Notes under the pieces: model-generated | Databases searched by the model: none | Seen by the model: only the letters and a program-made list of their open reading frames with translations | Told to the model about the DNA's origin: nothing | Made by a program: the position numbers and the translations under genes | NCBI GenBank assembly: GCA_964373065.1 | Contig: CAYJSJ010000014.1 | Coordinates: forward strand, 1 to 33,817 | Reading direction: 5' to 3' | DNA: 33,817 nucleotides | From: CAYJSJ01 sp964373065 | GTDB taxonomy: Bacteria; Patescibacteriota; Gracilibacteria; Peribacterales; Peribacteraceae | Part shown: one piece after another, positions 24,360-32,415 of the stretch | Layout of the letters: each line of letters begins with the position of its first letter | Position numbering within the stretch: position 1 is the first letter of the stretch

Positions 24360-26423
24360 TCACGCAGTCTTTTCGTCGACGTCCTTCCTATGCGAAAATG
24401 CCTTCAGTAATTCCTTCCTCTTCGGTTCGCCTTTGAGGGAATAGTATCTCCCTCCGTCTATGGCTTCTTTGCTTGTTGGCGCACCGCTGAGTACCTCATA
24501 CGCTGTGACGCACGCTCGAGAACGTTTTGCAAGATTCTCAGTGATCGCTTGAATTTCCGAAAGTAGATCGGAGGAGCAGTCGCCGTCTTCCTGGGGAATC
24601 AGATACGCACACAGCCCGTGTGTCTCGGGATCTTCGGATGGCATCACGATGACGTGCGCTATGCCCGAGACTCCCTGCATAATCTCCCGCTCGTACGCAG
24701 AAAGATCTGCAAAGAACCCCGACGAAAGCTTCACTGTATTATTGCGCCGTCCGTGCACCAAGATATATGGATCCGATGACATGCGAGTGATGTCCCCCTC
24801 CGGCATCACAAATCCTCCGCAATCATTCGTTCGTTTCTCCATTGCCGTTACATTCCCCTCTTCATCCGTTTTTGATCCTCCGGGTATGACGATTTCCCAC
24901 ACACCATCATCACATTCTTTAAAGGAAACCTTCTGACTCGGTACCCCCGAGCAGGTCAGAGGCTCTCTGCGTCCTGGGAGGGGGGCGCTGATGATCGGGT
25001 CGTCCGTCGTGCCATATCCCGGAATAACGTTCACGCCGAGAGCGCAGAAAAACGCGAGTGTTTCCGGATCGATTTTTGCACCTCCGCTGATCAAAAGTCC
25101 ATTGCTCATGGTCAAATGTTCAAGACCGGCGTCCGGAAGGACTTTTAAGGTGATGAGCAGCCTGCCGATAGCTCTGCGCACGCCTGCGAGCACACCCTGT
25201 GGAATGTGGAATCGTTTTGCACGCACCGGCTTCCAGTACCGAAACGCCTCCCGAAGATCATCGCGCTGCATTCCCAACTTCTTCGAGAGACGAATGTCTT
25301 CGTTCGCCACCTTCACCATGTGCAGGGAAACAGCCTCTCTTATGCAGCGCACACACAGTTGAACGAGTCCCCCCTTCGATTCTTTCTCTTGGAGAGTCGC
25401 CTCTATGCGCCTGCGCAACATGATGAGTGCGTACGGAACCATAGGCATAAAGTGCGGACGCGCAGCGCGTAAGACAGCCTCACCGCGTTGCTTCATGGAC
25501 GTACCGTCCGCGAGGTACACCTTCGACCCGCCAGCGAGCGCGCAGAGCAAGGTCTCTATCCCATAGATGTGATAGAGCGGCATCATCTCGAGCGTTCGCT
25601 TCCCGGGGGGCTGGTTATACCTCGCGGGAAGCGTGAGTGCCGGGTGCAGGAGATCGCAGTGACGGAGTGTGACAAGGGAAGGCATGCCCGTCGTTCCGCT
25701 CGAAAAGATGCGCAGAATGGGATCCTCCGCGCATTTCCCCCGATCTTCCGGAGGTTTTTCTTGCCGAAGCATCCGACCGAACGCGTGTCCGGAAAGTTTT
25801 TGCTCTGCCTCCCACCCCAGAGCAGACACGTGACCGACGCGACACAAGCGTCCGAGACGCGAAGTGGGATCGGCCGCAAGTGCCGCATCCACCCCGGAAG
25901 GATCGAGGAAGACAAATGCCACCTCCGCGCGTTCCATGGCCTCCTCCGGCGTCTGGCCGGATTCCGCGCGACCGGCAAAGGGAACCGCAATGGCACCCTC
26001 CCCCATGCACGCAACGAGTGTCGTCAGAAACTCCGGACTGTTTTCGCCGAGAAAACCGACCTCCGTCCCGCGCGTAATACCCATCGATGCAAGGAGAGAT
26101 CTTTTCCTGGCAATCGCTTCGGCAAGTTCCCGGTACGAAAGCGTAGGAAGCCTTTGCGGAGCCATGGTTCCCGCATCCCGCACATCGATGAGCGCAGGGA
26201 GTTCTCCGTACGTTTTCCCGAGACTGTCGAAAAACTCTCCGATCGTTTTGACGCAGTAGAGTTTTTCAATAATTTCGCTGTGAAGATCGCGAAGCACCGC
26301 ATCATCGTCACTGGCAAAACGCTCCCAGTAATTCTCGATACTTCTTCCGAAATCTTCTTCGCGTATTAACCTGAGACACTCGCCGTCCATGCCTTGTTCA
26401 CGCGGAGCACTTGGAACATTCAT
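24360..26423 (-). CDS. ANL-family AMP-forming acyl ligase/adenylating enzyme
   Basis: 687 residues. ATP-binding motif SSGTTGMPSLVTLRH lacks the Lys that usually follows Pro (TGxPK). GYGTTDDP replaces the usual YGxTE; the substrate-ADP motif is EGDITRMSSDPYILVHGR, and the hinge and VK..G motif are GRRNNTVKLSSGF. The C-terminal domain ends PKRKELLKAF with a candidate catalytic Lys. It would activate a carboxylic acid, probably a fatty acid, as acyl-AMP and then acyl-CoA or acyl-carrier. No acyl carrier or fatty-acid genes are nearby, so the substrate may come from a host or the environment. The promoter is described separately. It converges with the DEAD-box gene. Confidence 0.87.
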   Translation of the reverse strand: MNVPSAPREQGMDGECLRLIREEDFGRSIENYWERFASDDDAVLRDLHSEIIEKLYCVKTIGEFFDSLGKTYGELPALIDVRDAGTMAPQRLPTLSYRELAEAIARKRSLLASMGITRGTEVGFLGENSPEFLTTLVACMGEGAIAVPFAGRAESGQTPEEAMERAEVAFVFLDPSGVDAALAADPTSRLGRLCRVGHVSALGWEAEQKLSGHAFGRMLRQEKPPEDRGKCAEDPILRIFSSGTTGMPSLVTLRHCDLLHPALTLPARYNQPPGKRTLEMMPLYHIYGIETLLCALAGGSKVYLADGTSMKQRGEAVLRAARPHFMPMVPYALIMLRRRIEATLQEKESKGGLVQLCVRCIREAVSLHMVKVANEDIRLSKKLGMQRDDLREAFRYWKPVRAKRFHIPQGVLAGVRRAIGRLLITLKVLPDAGLEHLTMSNGLLISGGAKIDPETLAFFCALGVNVIPGYGTTDDPIISAPLPGRREPLTCSGVPSQKVSFKECDDGVWEIVIPGGSKTDEEGNVTAMEKRTNDCGGFVMPEGDITRMSSDPYILVHGRRNNTVKLSSGFFADLSAYEREIMQGVSGIAHVIVMPSEDPETHGLCAYLIPQEDGDCSSDLLSEIQAITENLAKRSRACVTAYEVLSGAPTSKEAIDGGRYYSLKGEPKRKELLKAFSHRKDVDEKTA

Positions 26424-26429
26424 ATGAAA

Positions 26430-26457
26430 AATCTATGCCGTATTTCCGTTCTGTCAA
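26430..26457 (-). promoter_or_regulatory. Promoter of the ANL-enzyme gene
   Basis: Perfect -35 TTGACA (26457-26452), 16-nt spacer, -10 TAGATT (26435-26430), then 6 nt to the ATG at 26423. Transcription is predicted to start at the A of the ATG. Confidence 0.65.
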
Positions 26458-26582
26458 GCACTCCGCTCCCCTTACTGATTCTACCCGCAAGCGACTGAAG
26501 ATTCGCCTTATAAACCAAACGACGGATCCAGATGAAGCACTGTTTCCTAGGCGTACGTAATACATTGATTCGTCATCGCTCT

Positions 26583-27158
26583 TTAGGGTTCATCTGCATC
26601 CACCGCTTCAAAGCGCACCCCCTGTGTCGTATCCGGCGGGGGCGTTTCCGGCACCGGCAGGTTCCCAAACAGAGAACCCATGACGATGTCCCCTATGGCC
26701 GATCCGTTGCCAAGTGTTCCTCTGAGCGTAAATGTCTCTGCATTTTCTCCCCCGAGTAAGATGCCGGATGACGTCTGCGTATCTTTCAAAAGATATGCCC
26801 CCTGGAACTCAAACGTTCCATCTTGTTGTAATTTCCCCGAACAAAGCGTGGAACCAGCATCCAGAAGCCGATAGACGCCTTCTTGGGTAAAGTTGCCCCT
26901 GAGTGACCACTCGCAGGAAATCTTCTGATTTCTGAAAAAAAGAATGCGAATGTCGCCGTAGTAATCTGCGATGAAGCGCCGACGGCTGTTTTGTGCATCG
27001 GACGTTGCAAATTTCCCGGAGAAGACACTCCCGCTCAAAGAAAGATTCGTAAAGTGAAACGGGGGCTCCACACGGGGAAGGCGCGGGAGCATTTGTTCTC
27101 CCAGAGTTGCTGTACAGCCGACGAGAACGAGTGCGAAAAGAATCGACAATGTGCGCAT
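26583..27158 (-). CDS. Putative lipoprotein of unknown function
   Basis: 191 residues. A lipoprotein signal (MRTLSILFALVLVGC) has a good lipobox, LVGC, with Cys15 as the lipid site, so the protein is predicted to sit on the outer face of the membrane. The rest is beta-rich with repeated GTF/GS/G turns (about 45-165) and a Pro-rich, acidic tail, and contains 2 further Cys that might form a disulfide. No family recognised. It starts 9 bp after the serine-rich gene, and a TATAAC lies 8 nt before its ATG, so it may be transcribed with that gene or alone. Confidence 0.7.
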   Translation of the reverse strand: MRTLSILFALVLVGCTATLGEQMLPRLPRVEPPFHFTNLSLSGSVFSGKFATSDAQNSRRRFIADYYGDIRILFFRNQKISCEWSLRGNFTQEGVYRLLDAGSTLCSGKLQQDGTFEFQGAYLLKDTQTSSGILLGGENAETFTLRGTLGNGSAIGDIVMGSLFGNLPVPETPPPDTTQGVRFEAVDADEP

Positions 27159-27167
27159 GAGTGTGTG

Positions 27168-27590
27168 TTATACGTGAGGAAACCCCGTGTCACAAGTTGA
27201 TTCGTCGCCACCGATGAACGAGCAGACGAGGAAGCGCGACCGGTGACATCCGAAATCGCGGATAGGATCCTCACGGAGTTCGGAAATGCAGATGACATTC
27301 ATCTTGCCTATACAACGCAACGGATTCTTGCGTTGTGCTGGGTCACGCAAGTTGTTGGCTTCGTGCGTTACGCGGTTTGCGTACTGGACGATCGAAGTAT
27401 GTGTATAACGGGGCAAGTTCATGCTGATGTGGTCGACCATTTTGACCGCCCGCGCGAATCGATCGGGTGTGTCGTCGGCCTTGGGACTGGGACTGGATGG
27501 GCAGTCGCAGTCGCAATGCCGATGAACGCGGCAATCCGGCGACGACGAACTGGATGAAGAACTGCTTGAAGTCGATAAAATCTGGTTCAT
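27168..27590 (-). CDS. Serine-run, Cys/His-rich small protein, unknown
   Basis: 140 residues, beginning MNQILST followed by a run of ten Ser, then a Cys/His-rich stretch (CRVHRHCDCDC). The remainder is ordinary soluble protein. Support for a real gene is its strong Shine-Dalgarno: AAGGAG lies about 7 nt before the ATG on the minus strand, the only clear one I saw in the window. It is followed after 9 bp by the lipoprotein gene. The frame on the other strand (27243-27557) has no such signal. Function unknown. Confidence 0.5.
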   Translation of the reverse strand: MNQILSTSSSSSSSSSSPDCRVHRHCDCDCPSSPSPKADDTPDRFARAVKMVDHISMNLPRYTHTSIVQYANRVTHEANNLRDPAQRKNPLRCIGKMNVICISELREDPIRDFGCHRSRFLVCSFIGGDESTCDTGFPHV

Positions 27591-27904
27591 ATACGTCTCC
27601 TTGTGCTATTCAAGAAACAATCACCTAATACTTCGGGGACAATATTTCTGCCTTATTGCATCGAGAGCGTTACGATCGGGTTCGTTTTGGCAGAAAACAG
27701 CAGAAGACGATATGAGCATTGCTCAATCACTAATTTTCTTACGCCGCTTAAGAAGTAGCAGAGATCAGCAAGGGGAGGCAAGAATTGCAGACCACTTTGC
27801 AAGTTGACGCAGATGTTATGCCAATGGGTTTGAGCAAAGCTCAAACTGATGAGATTTCTTGCTTTGGATGGCGACTTGCGTTATCGTTTTGACATCTTGC
27901 AAAC
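27591..27904. other. Intergenic region with hairpin
   Basis: I see no convincing gene here. A perfect 8-bp hairpin with AAA loop (GTTTGAGC-AAA-GCTCAAAC, 27828-27846) lies 58 nt before the next gene. A weak promoter (TTGCTT, 17-nt spacer, TATCGT, about 27859-27887) may drive the three-gene cassette. The hairpin has no real T-tract and could be an operator or an attenuator-like element. Confidence 0.4.
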
Positions 27905-28207
27905 ATGAAAGACTTCCGCGAGGATATAAACCGGCCTGAAGTAGGGGACGACGATAAATATGAACCTGACATCCTCACGGATGAAATCCGCGTTGCCCTG
28001 CGACGGTACTTCGGACCAACAACGGATCGAGATCGACAGCTCATGGAGGAATCGCGGGTATTATTTGAACGATGGATCAAGAGCGGCACGGAAATGACGT
28101 TTGACGAATGGGTAAAGCTGCAACCGGAAAGTCAATTGCCACCGGAGCAGCAGGCGGTTCTTGATGAGATTCGGGAAGAAAATATACAGAAGCTGTTAAA
28201 GTCATAA
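27905..28207 (+). CDS. Small protein carrying the duplicated 58-residue domain (cassette gene 1)
   Basis: 100 residues, acidic and helical. Residues ~23-80 (from DILTDEIRVALRRYFG to VKLQPESQLPP) are identical in protein and DNA to the N-terminus of the TPR protein (28832), because both include a perfect 176-bp repeat. The C-terminal ~20 residues (EQQAVLDEIREENIQKLLKS) are unique. I recognise no family. It is the first gene of a tight set; its stop is 2 bp before the next ATG. It could be a free copy of the interaction domain used by the TPR protein. Confidence 0.65.
   Translation: MKDFREDINRPEVGDDDKYEPDILTDEIRVALRRYFGPTTDRDRQLMEESRVLFERWIKSGTEMTFDEWVKLQPESQLPPEQQAVLDEIREENIQKLLKS
27968..28143 (+). 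repeat. 176-bp perfect direct repeat, copy 1
   Basis: Identical to 28859-29034 by my reading. It is translated in frame in both places. A perfect match over a coding segment implies a recent duplication or ongoing gene conversion. Confidence 0.93.
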
Positions 28208-28209
28208 CA

Positions 28210-28839
28210 ATGACAGTCCGGACGACGAGAGAAAAATCGCAGGGAGTATCATTCGGGGAGTTCTTCCAAGATTTATCTTTTACCGAGTATAGATCGCTCA
28301 GCTTCGAGCAACGGAGGACACTTTGTTCGCTAAAAGCATTTAATGGAGAGCATGATGCAAAACTGGAAGCAATTCGGAAGGAGCTTCGCAAGTTAAAGAT
28401 TACGGATTCACAGGTGAATCGTGAATTGTTCAATGGGCAATTCAGCAATGCATCAATCTCTCGCGACTGGTGGGAAAGACGCACGCTTACGAGCACGGTT
28501 TTCTTTTCACTTGAAGCCTACGTGATAAAAAACGGGGGACAAATCGAAGTAACCAAAGACGATGTTGAATCGCATTATAGACGACGATTAGTTGAGACAA
28601 TCAAAAATGACTTCTTAGAACCTGGACTGAGTTCGAAAATTCAGCGTATACGATACGAACACCTGACTACACTTTTCGAAGCTCACAAACTTGATGTGAA
28701 CATTCTGGAACCAACCGAGGCAATTGGATATCTGCCTCGTTTATCACGGGCACAGCGCCGTACCTTGGTTGATAAAATGGCGGCGTGGGGGAAATCCATT
28801 CGGCTTTCCGAACGAGCCAGGAGTGAAATCAATGTTTAA
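28210..28839 (+). CDS. Unknown 209-residue protein (cassette gene 2)
   Basis: A soluble, charged, helical protein with no signal peptide or clear catalytic motif. It starts 2 bp after gene 1 and its stop overlaps the start of the TPR gene by 8 bp (ATG 28832, TAA 28837-28839), so all three genes are translationally linked. Features seen are a Trp-containing SRDWWERRTLTSTVFF segment (~85-100) and a basic C-terminus. No homology recognised. It sits between two proteins that share one domain, so it may be the effector or the bound partner in the set. Confidence 0.65.
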   Translation: MTVRTTREKSQGVSFGEFFQDLSFTEYRSLSFEQRRTLCSLKAFNGEHDAKLEAIRKELRKLKITDSQVNRELFNGQFSNASISRDWWERRTLTSTVFFSLEAYVIKNGGQIEVTKDDVESHYRRRLVETIKNDFLEPGLSSKIQRIRYEHLTTLFEAHKLDVNILEPTEAIGYLPRLSRAQRRTLVDKMAAWGKSIRLSERARSEINV

Positions 28840-29665
28840 TGCTATTGATGAGAAAGAAGACATCCTCACGGATGAAATCCGCGTTGCCCTGCGACGGTAC
28901 TTCGGACCAACAACGGATCGAGATCGACAGCTCATGGAGGAATCGCGGGTATTATTTGAACGATGGATCAAGAGCGGCACGGAAATGACGTTTGACGAAT
29001 GGGTAAAGCTGCAACCGGAAAGTCAATTGCCACCAGCGTGTCAATCCGAATTGGATGAACGACGCATGGATCTCAGCAAAGCGCGTGTGGCTCGCGAAGC
29101 CGGTGACAAGCATTATGCCGTCGGCCAATATGCAGAAAGCGAGCCTTACTACAAGCAGGCGTTAGAAAGCTATCGTAATCTGCTGGGGGAAGAGCATCTC
29201 GATTTCGCGGCAATCTGCTACAACCTGGGTAACGTGTATCGGTTCCTTTTCCGTTATGAAGAGGCGGAACGGTTGCTTCAACAGGCTTTGAAAAACAGGC
29301 GGTCCAGCCTCGGCCAGGAGCATTTGGACTTCGCTGCGACCTGTGACAGCCTTGGTTGTCTGTACCAATCGTTGGGCCGCAACGACGAAGCGGAACGGTT
29401 GCTTCATCAGGCGTTGGAAATCAGGCGGGCCAGCAACGGCGAAGAACATCTGGACTTCCATGCGAGCTGCGACAAGCCTAATTATCTGCATCGTCCGATG
29501 GACCGGCATGACGAAGTAAGATTGCCGCAATCTGAAAACCACCAACTAGTAAGTACAGTTCAGCTAAAGAATAAACATAAAGACACTGAACCATCTGACG
29601 AGAACTTTAATGCGCTTCTGTGCGGAATATTCCCGCAGCTGTTGCATGCAAGCTCCCAAACTTTC
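28832..29665 (+). CDS. TPR protein with the duplicated N-terminal domain (cassette gene 3); 3' end at the gap
   Basis: Residues ~10-68 are the domain shared with gene 1. From ~80 on come about three and a half 42-residue TPR repeats of the kinesin-light-chain type (YAESEPYYKQALESYRNLLG, then EEAERLLQQAL and DEAERLLHQAL, each closing with GEEHLDF-like text). The last repeat decays (CDKPNYLHRPM). TPR arrays bind partner proteins. The reading frame runs into the 100-N join. If the two 55-bp flanks are collapsed it continues ~24 codons to a stop near 29895, but that part is antisense to the MGMT fragment and may not be genuine. The true C-terminus is unknown. Confidence 0.8.
28859..29034 (+). repeat. 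176-bp perfect direct repeat, copy 2
   Basis: Second copy of 27968-28143, at the N-terminus of the TPR protein. Confidence 0.93.
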
Positions 29666-29820
29666 NNNNNNNNNNNNNNNNNNNNNNNNNNNNNNNNNNN
29701 NNNNNNNNNNNNNNNNNNNNNNNNNNNNNNNNNNNNNNNNNNNNNNNNNNNNNNNNNNNNNNNNNTGCGCTTCTGTGCGGAATATTCCCGCAGCTGTTGC
29801 ATGCAAGCTCCCAAACTTTC
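29611..29820. other. Scaffold join: 100 N flanked by identical 55-bp ends
   Basis: N runs from 29666 to 29765. The 55 bp at 29611-29665 equal those at 29766-29820. The flank size matches the first gap, pointing to a shared k-mer overlap. The join may be wrong, because a TPR gene and a truncated MGMT gene meet exactly here. Confidence 0.93.
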
Positions 29821-29943
29821 GGTAGTGGATTCCTCCGTCATGGAATCGGCAAAATCCACGCGCGCGATTCCCTTCTCGGTACCCGAGACGTTTAGAAATC
29901 CGATCGGTGTTTGTATGCTTGCGGTGACGGTGGCAATCGGCAT
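29766..29943 (-). pseudogene. N-terminal fragment of methylated-DNA-protein cysteine methyltransferase (MGMT/Ogt)
   Basis: From ATG 29943 the minus strand reads a typical MGMT N-terminal domain: TPIGFLNVSGTEKGIARVDF, then a linker and CMQQLREYSAQKR, matching the QL.EYFAGKR helix. It is cut right after KR at the edge of the 55-bp repeat. The left side of the join reads on in frame (IKVLVRWF...) without resembling MGMT. The whole catalytic domain with PCHR is absent. Either the gene is truly broken or the missing part was lost in the assembly join. Confidence 0.65.
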
Positions 29944-30073
29944 ATTTGGCGGATCAAGACTATCACACTTCTTGTCTATTTCGTTGCAACCGTGCTCCTG
30001 ATCATAGGAGCCTCCATGCTCACTGCGTGGTGGAATATGCGAAGGAAGCTCTGACTGCGATCGTGGGCATTTT

Positions 30074-30487
30074 CTACGAAAGCGCATCGACCGGCCTCTC
30101 CTCCGATCCGATGCGCCGCCTGATGCCACGCGCTCTGTTTGATTTGCAATCATAGATGCATTGCCGAATTTGCTTGAACAGTAATTTTCCCAAGTATGCT
30201 TGTCCGTTGGCACTGTGAAAACATTTGTCTATCGATGTTCCCGTCTCGGAAAGAATCTGCTCGATAGACAGATAGTCCCATTCGTAGAAAAGCTCATCGC
30301 GTATTGCATTTATGTGTGATCCTAGATTTATATAGAGTCTCTCGTGTGAACTTTCCCCTCTGGCAAACATCTTTATCTCCTCGCGAATCAAAACTTCTTG
30401 ATTACGCACTCTTCTCTCCACCTCCGGAGGAGGGTGGGTTGTATCGTCCGTCTCTCGACGCCCGGGGTCGTCTTTTACGTTTTCCAT
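30074..30487 (-). CDS. Hypothetical protein
   Basis: 137 residues from ATG 30487 (the frame opens at a TTG further upstream, 30526). A polar, Arg/Glu-rich N-terminus is followed by a helical domain (~40-110, with RDELFYEWDYLSIEQIL) and a basic tail; no signal peptide, membrane helix or known motif. It lies downstream of the O-antigen-ligase-like gene on the same strand, 61 bp after its stop, and could be transcribed with it. Family not recognised, and the start is uncertain. Confidence 0.5.
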   Translation of the reverse strand: MENVKDDPGRRETDDTTHPPPEVERRVRNQEVLIREEIKMFARGESSHERLYINLGSHINAIRDELFYEWDYLSIEQILSETGTSIDKCFHSANGQAYLGKLLFKQIRQCIYDCKSNRARGIRRRIGSEERPVDALS

Positions 30488-30548
30488 AAGCCGGCATAGT
30501 GAATCGCTTTTCCCCCCTGAACGCAAGAGAAAATTCCCTCGGTTTTCT

Positions 30549-32336
30549 CTAGAGGCTCCTCAACCACGGATGCTGCTTGAAGAGAATTCTCCGCAGTTCC
30601 GTTCCTTCTACTGCATAATCTGCAGGCAGCAACTCTCGTAGTGCCGTGCGGTGCAAATCACGCAAAGCAGTATCGCCCAAAAGTTCTGCTATGTGCATGG
30701 CCGCGCGGCGGAAGACCACGCTCTCGGGGAGCTTCTCCTCTGCATCGAGCAGCGCTCTATCCATCGCAGCGCGGTCGCCCTCTATGGCCGCAAGCCATGC
30801 GGTAAGCACGTCGGCCATGCCATCGTATCCTCCGGTGAGGCTTGTGAGATCTGCGATCAATGATCGGACGACGCCTGCGATTTTTTCCGTATGCTCCGCA
30901 CCGGATTCGAGCGTGCGGAGACTCACTTCCGCCGCTTGGATGAGGCTCTCGCGGTCGAAGCCGAAGGTGAGGACGCTCTGTATCGGGCTTTCGGCGAGTG
31001 CCGATCTTGCCTGCGCCCACCGAAGGGCAGTGACGAGCGATACCGTGGACGCGGCAATGAGGAGTACATGAACGAGGGCGGAAACCCGAGGAGCGGATCT
31101 ACTTTCATTTACCGGCAAGGAACCGAGGAGAATACCTATCAGTACCCAAAAGAGCGCCCCCGTCGCAATGGAAGAAAATCCAAAGAAGACCGACGTGAGG
31201 TACGCAAGCGTGCCCACAACGCAGGCGCGCATAAGCCCCGTCCCATCACGATGCCAAAACAGATACGCCGCGGCGAAGAGAAACCCGAGGAGCCAAAGAT
31301 ACGCAAGAAACCCGATCGGCCCGAGCGTGAGGAGAATATGCAGCGGCTCGTTATGCGCTCGGTCGATGACGGTCGTCAGCGACTCAAAGGCATAGATGTC
31401 TCTGCCAATGAAGCGCGGCGACGTAAACGCCATGGTTCCAAGTCCCCACCCCCAAGGACGTTCCACAATCATCTGGAAGGTTCCCTCCCAGATCACTTCT
31501 CGCGCACCGAAGGATCTCCCCGCTTCAAACGTCCCTGAAAATCTCTCCGCAAAAAACAGGAACCCAACCGACACACACAGCACCACGATCAGGGAGAGCA
31601 CAAATCCACGGCCAATGCTCACAGCCGCGCCGCGGCTCCGGACAAAAGCACGCAGCTCCGGGATGAAGAGGAGCACAATGGGAATAACGCCGAGAAGCGC
31701 GCTTCTGCTCGCCGTCGCAAAGAGCAGTGCGCCGTTGATGGCGATCTGTCCCGTCCAAACCATCTTGGCGGCATGATCGCGGCTGCCTATCCATCGAAGT
31801 CCTACAAACGGCACCGTGAGCAAGATGAACTGCCCGAGCATATTGGGGTGACCGATCGTGGAGAACACACGCCCCAAAAATGCGTCGCTCATCCAGTAAC
31901 CTTCGAGCGGATCAAATGCAAGCATCTGCAAAAGCCCATAGAACACAACGAGCACATTCGCCGCGACAATGCCTGTAACGAGTGCCCTACCCTCACCCTT
32001 TTTCACACACGCTGCGCAAAAGAAGACGAAAGTAAAAAAACTGAGGTGCATCAAAACGCCCTGAAACCGGGGAGCAGCGCCAAGAACGGAAACTACGGGA
32101 GCCACCGACCAGAGCGGTGAAAGCACGGTGACCGCGGCAAAAACGAGGAATGCTTTCCCCGCACGTGTGGAGAGGGAAAGACCGATACTATCGTGGCGAC
32201 TAAAAAGGAGCGAAAACGCACACAGAAGAGCAAGGGCGGAAGCCGCGACGAACTTCGGCAGTTCAAAACCGAATGCAGGACTCGGCCATAGGGCAACGGA
32301 AAGGAGAATAAAGCCCGCAGGAACAACGTAATACAA
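30549..32336 (-). CDS. O-antigen ligase/Wzy-type polytopic membrane protein with C-terminal helical domain
   Basis: 595 residues. About 11-12 transmembrane helices fill the first ~415 residues. The Wzy_C region is recognisable: REVIWEGTFQMIVERPWGWGLGTMAF, then a large extracytoplasmic loop and DRAHNEPLHILLTLGPIGFLAYL, the conserved His-containing motif of the WaaL/Wzy/PglL superfamily. The last ~170 residues are soluble and helical, possibly TPR-like. Members join or polymerise glycan chains on lipid carriers or proteins, so this is probably a surface glycan or glycoprotein enzyme. The start used is TTG 32336. It is divergent from the 32416 gene across a shared AT-rich promoter region. The GT-C-like enzyme at 7312 may act in the same pathway. 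Confidence 0.88.
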   Translation of the reverse strand: MYYVVPAGFILLSVALWPSPAFGFELPKFVAASALALLCAFSLLFSRHDSIGLSLSTRAGKAFLVFAAVTVLSPLWSVAPVVSVLGAAPRFQGVLMHLSFFTFVFFCAACVKKGEGRALVTGIVAANVLVVFYGLLQMLAFDPLEGYWMSDAFLGRVFSTIGHPNMLGQFILLTVPFVGLRWIGSRDHAAKMVWTGQIAINGALLFATASRSALLGVIPIVLLFIPELRAFVRSRGAAVSIGRGFVLSLIVVLCVSVGFLFFAERFSGTFEAGRSFGAREVIWEGTFQMIVERPWGWGLGTMAFTSPRFIGRDIYAFESLTTVIDRAHNEPLHILLTLGPIGFLAYLWLLGFLFAAAYLFWHRDGTGLMRACVVGTLAYLTSVFFGFSSIATGALFWVLIGILLGSLPVNESRSAPRVSALVHVLLIAASTVSLVTALRWAQARSALAESPIQSVLTFGFDRESLIQAAEVSLRTLESGAEHTEKIAGVVRSLIADLTSLTGGYDGMADVLTAWLAAIEGDRAAMDRALLDAEEKLPESVVFRRAAMHIAELLGDTALRDLHRTALRELLPADYAVEGTELRRILFKQHPWLRSL

Positions 32337-32351
32337 GAGCCTGTGCTGTAT

Positions 32352-32380
32352 TTGACTATATTCTATAATTATAGTATAAT
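32352..32380 (+). promoter_or_regulatory. Strong promoter of the 32416 gene, overlapping a divergent promoter
   Basis: TTGACT (32352-32357), 17-nt spacer, TATAAT (32375-32380). On the minus strand the same segment gives TTGGTG, 18-nt spacer, TATAAT (32369-32364 region) towards the O-antigen-ligase-like gene. The two -10 boxes overlap face to face, so the polymerases would compete. Confidence 0.75.
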
Positions 32381-32415
32381 AATGTTATTACCACCAACAC
32401 ACACAGCGTACCTCC

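Noticed and set aside
24335..24360. Intrinsic terminator after the DEAD-box gene
   Set aside because: The 5-bp stem AACGC/GCGTT overlaps the stop codon and the T6 run lies 7 nt beyond the stem. Too weak to list.
27601..27807. 68-residue frame in the region upstream of the cassette
   Set aside because: No recognisable features, no promoter or SD, and a biased composition. Treated as non-coding.
29766..30001. C-terminal continuation of the TPR protein after the gap
   Set aside because: The frame depends on the assembly join and runs antisense to a recognisable MGMT fragment.
29946..30155. 69-residue plus-strand frame
   Set aside because: No domain, no start signals, and it overlaps the more plausible minus-strand gene ending at 30074.
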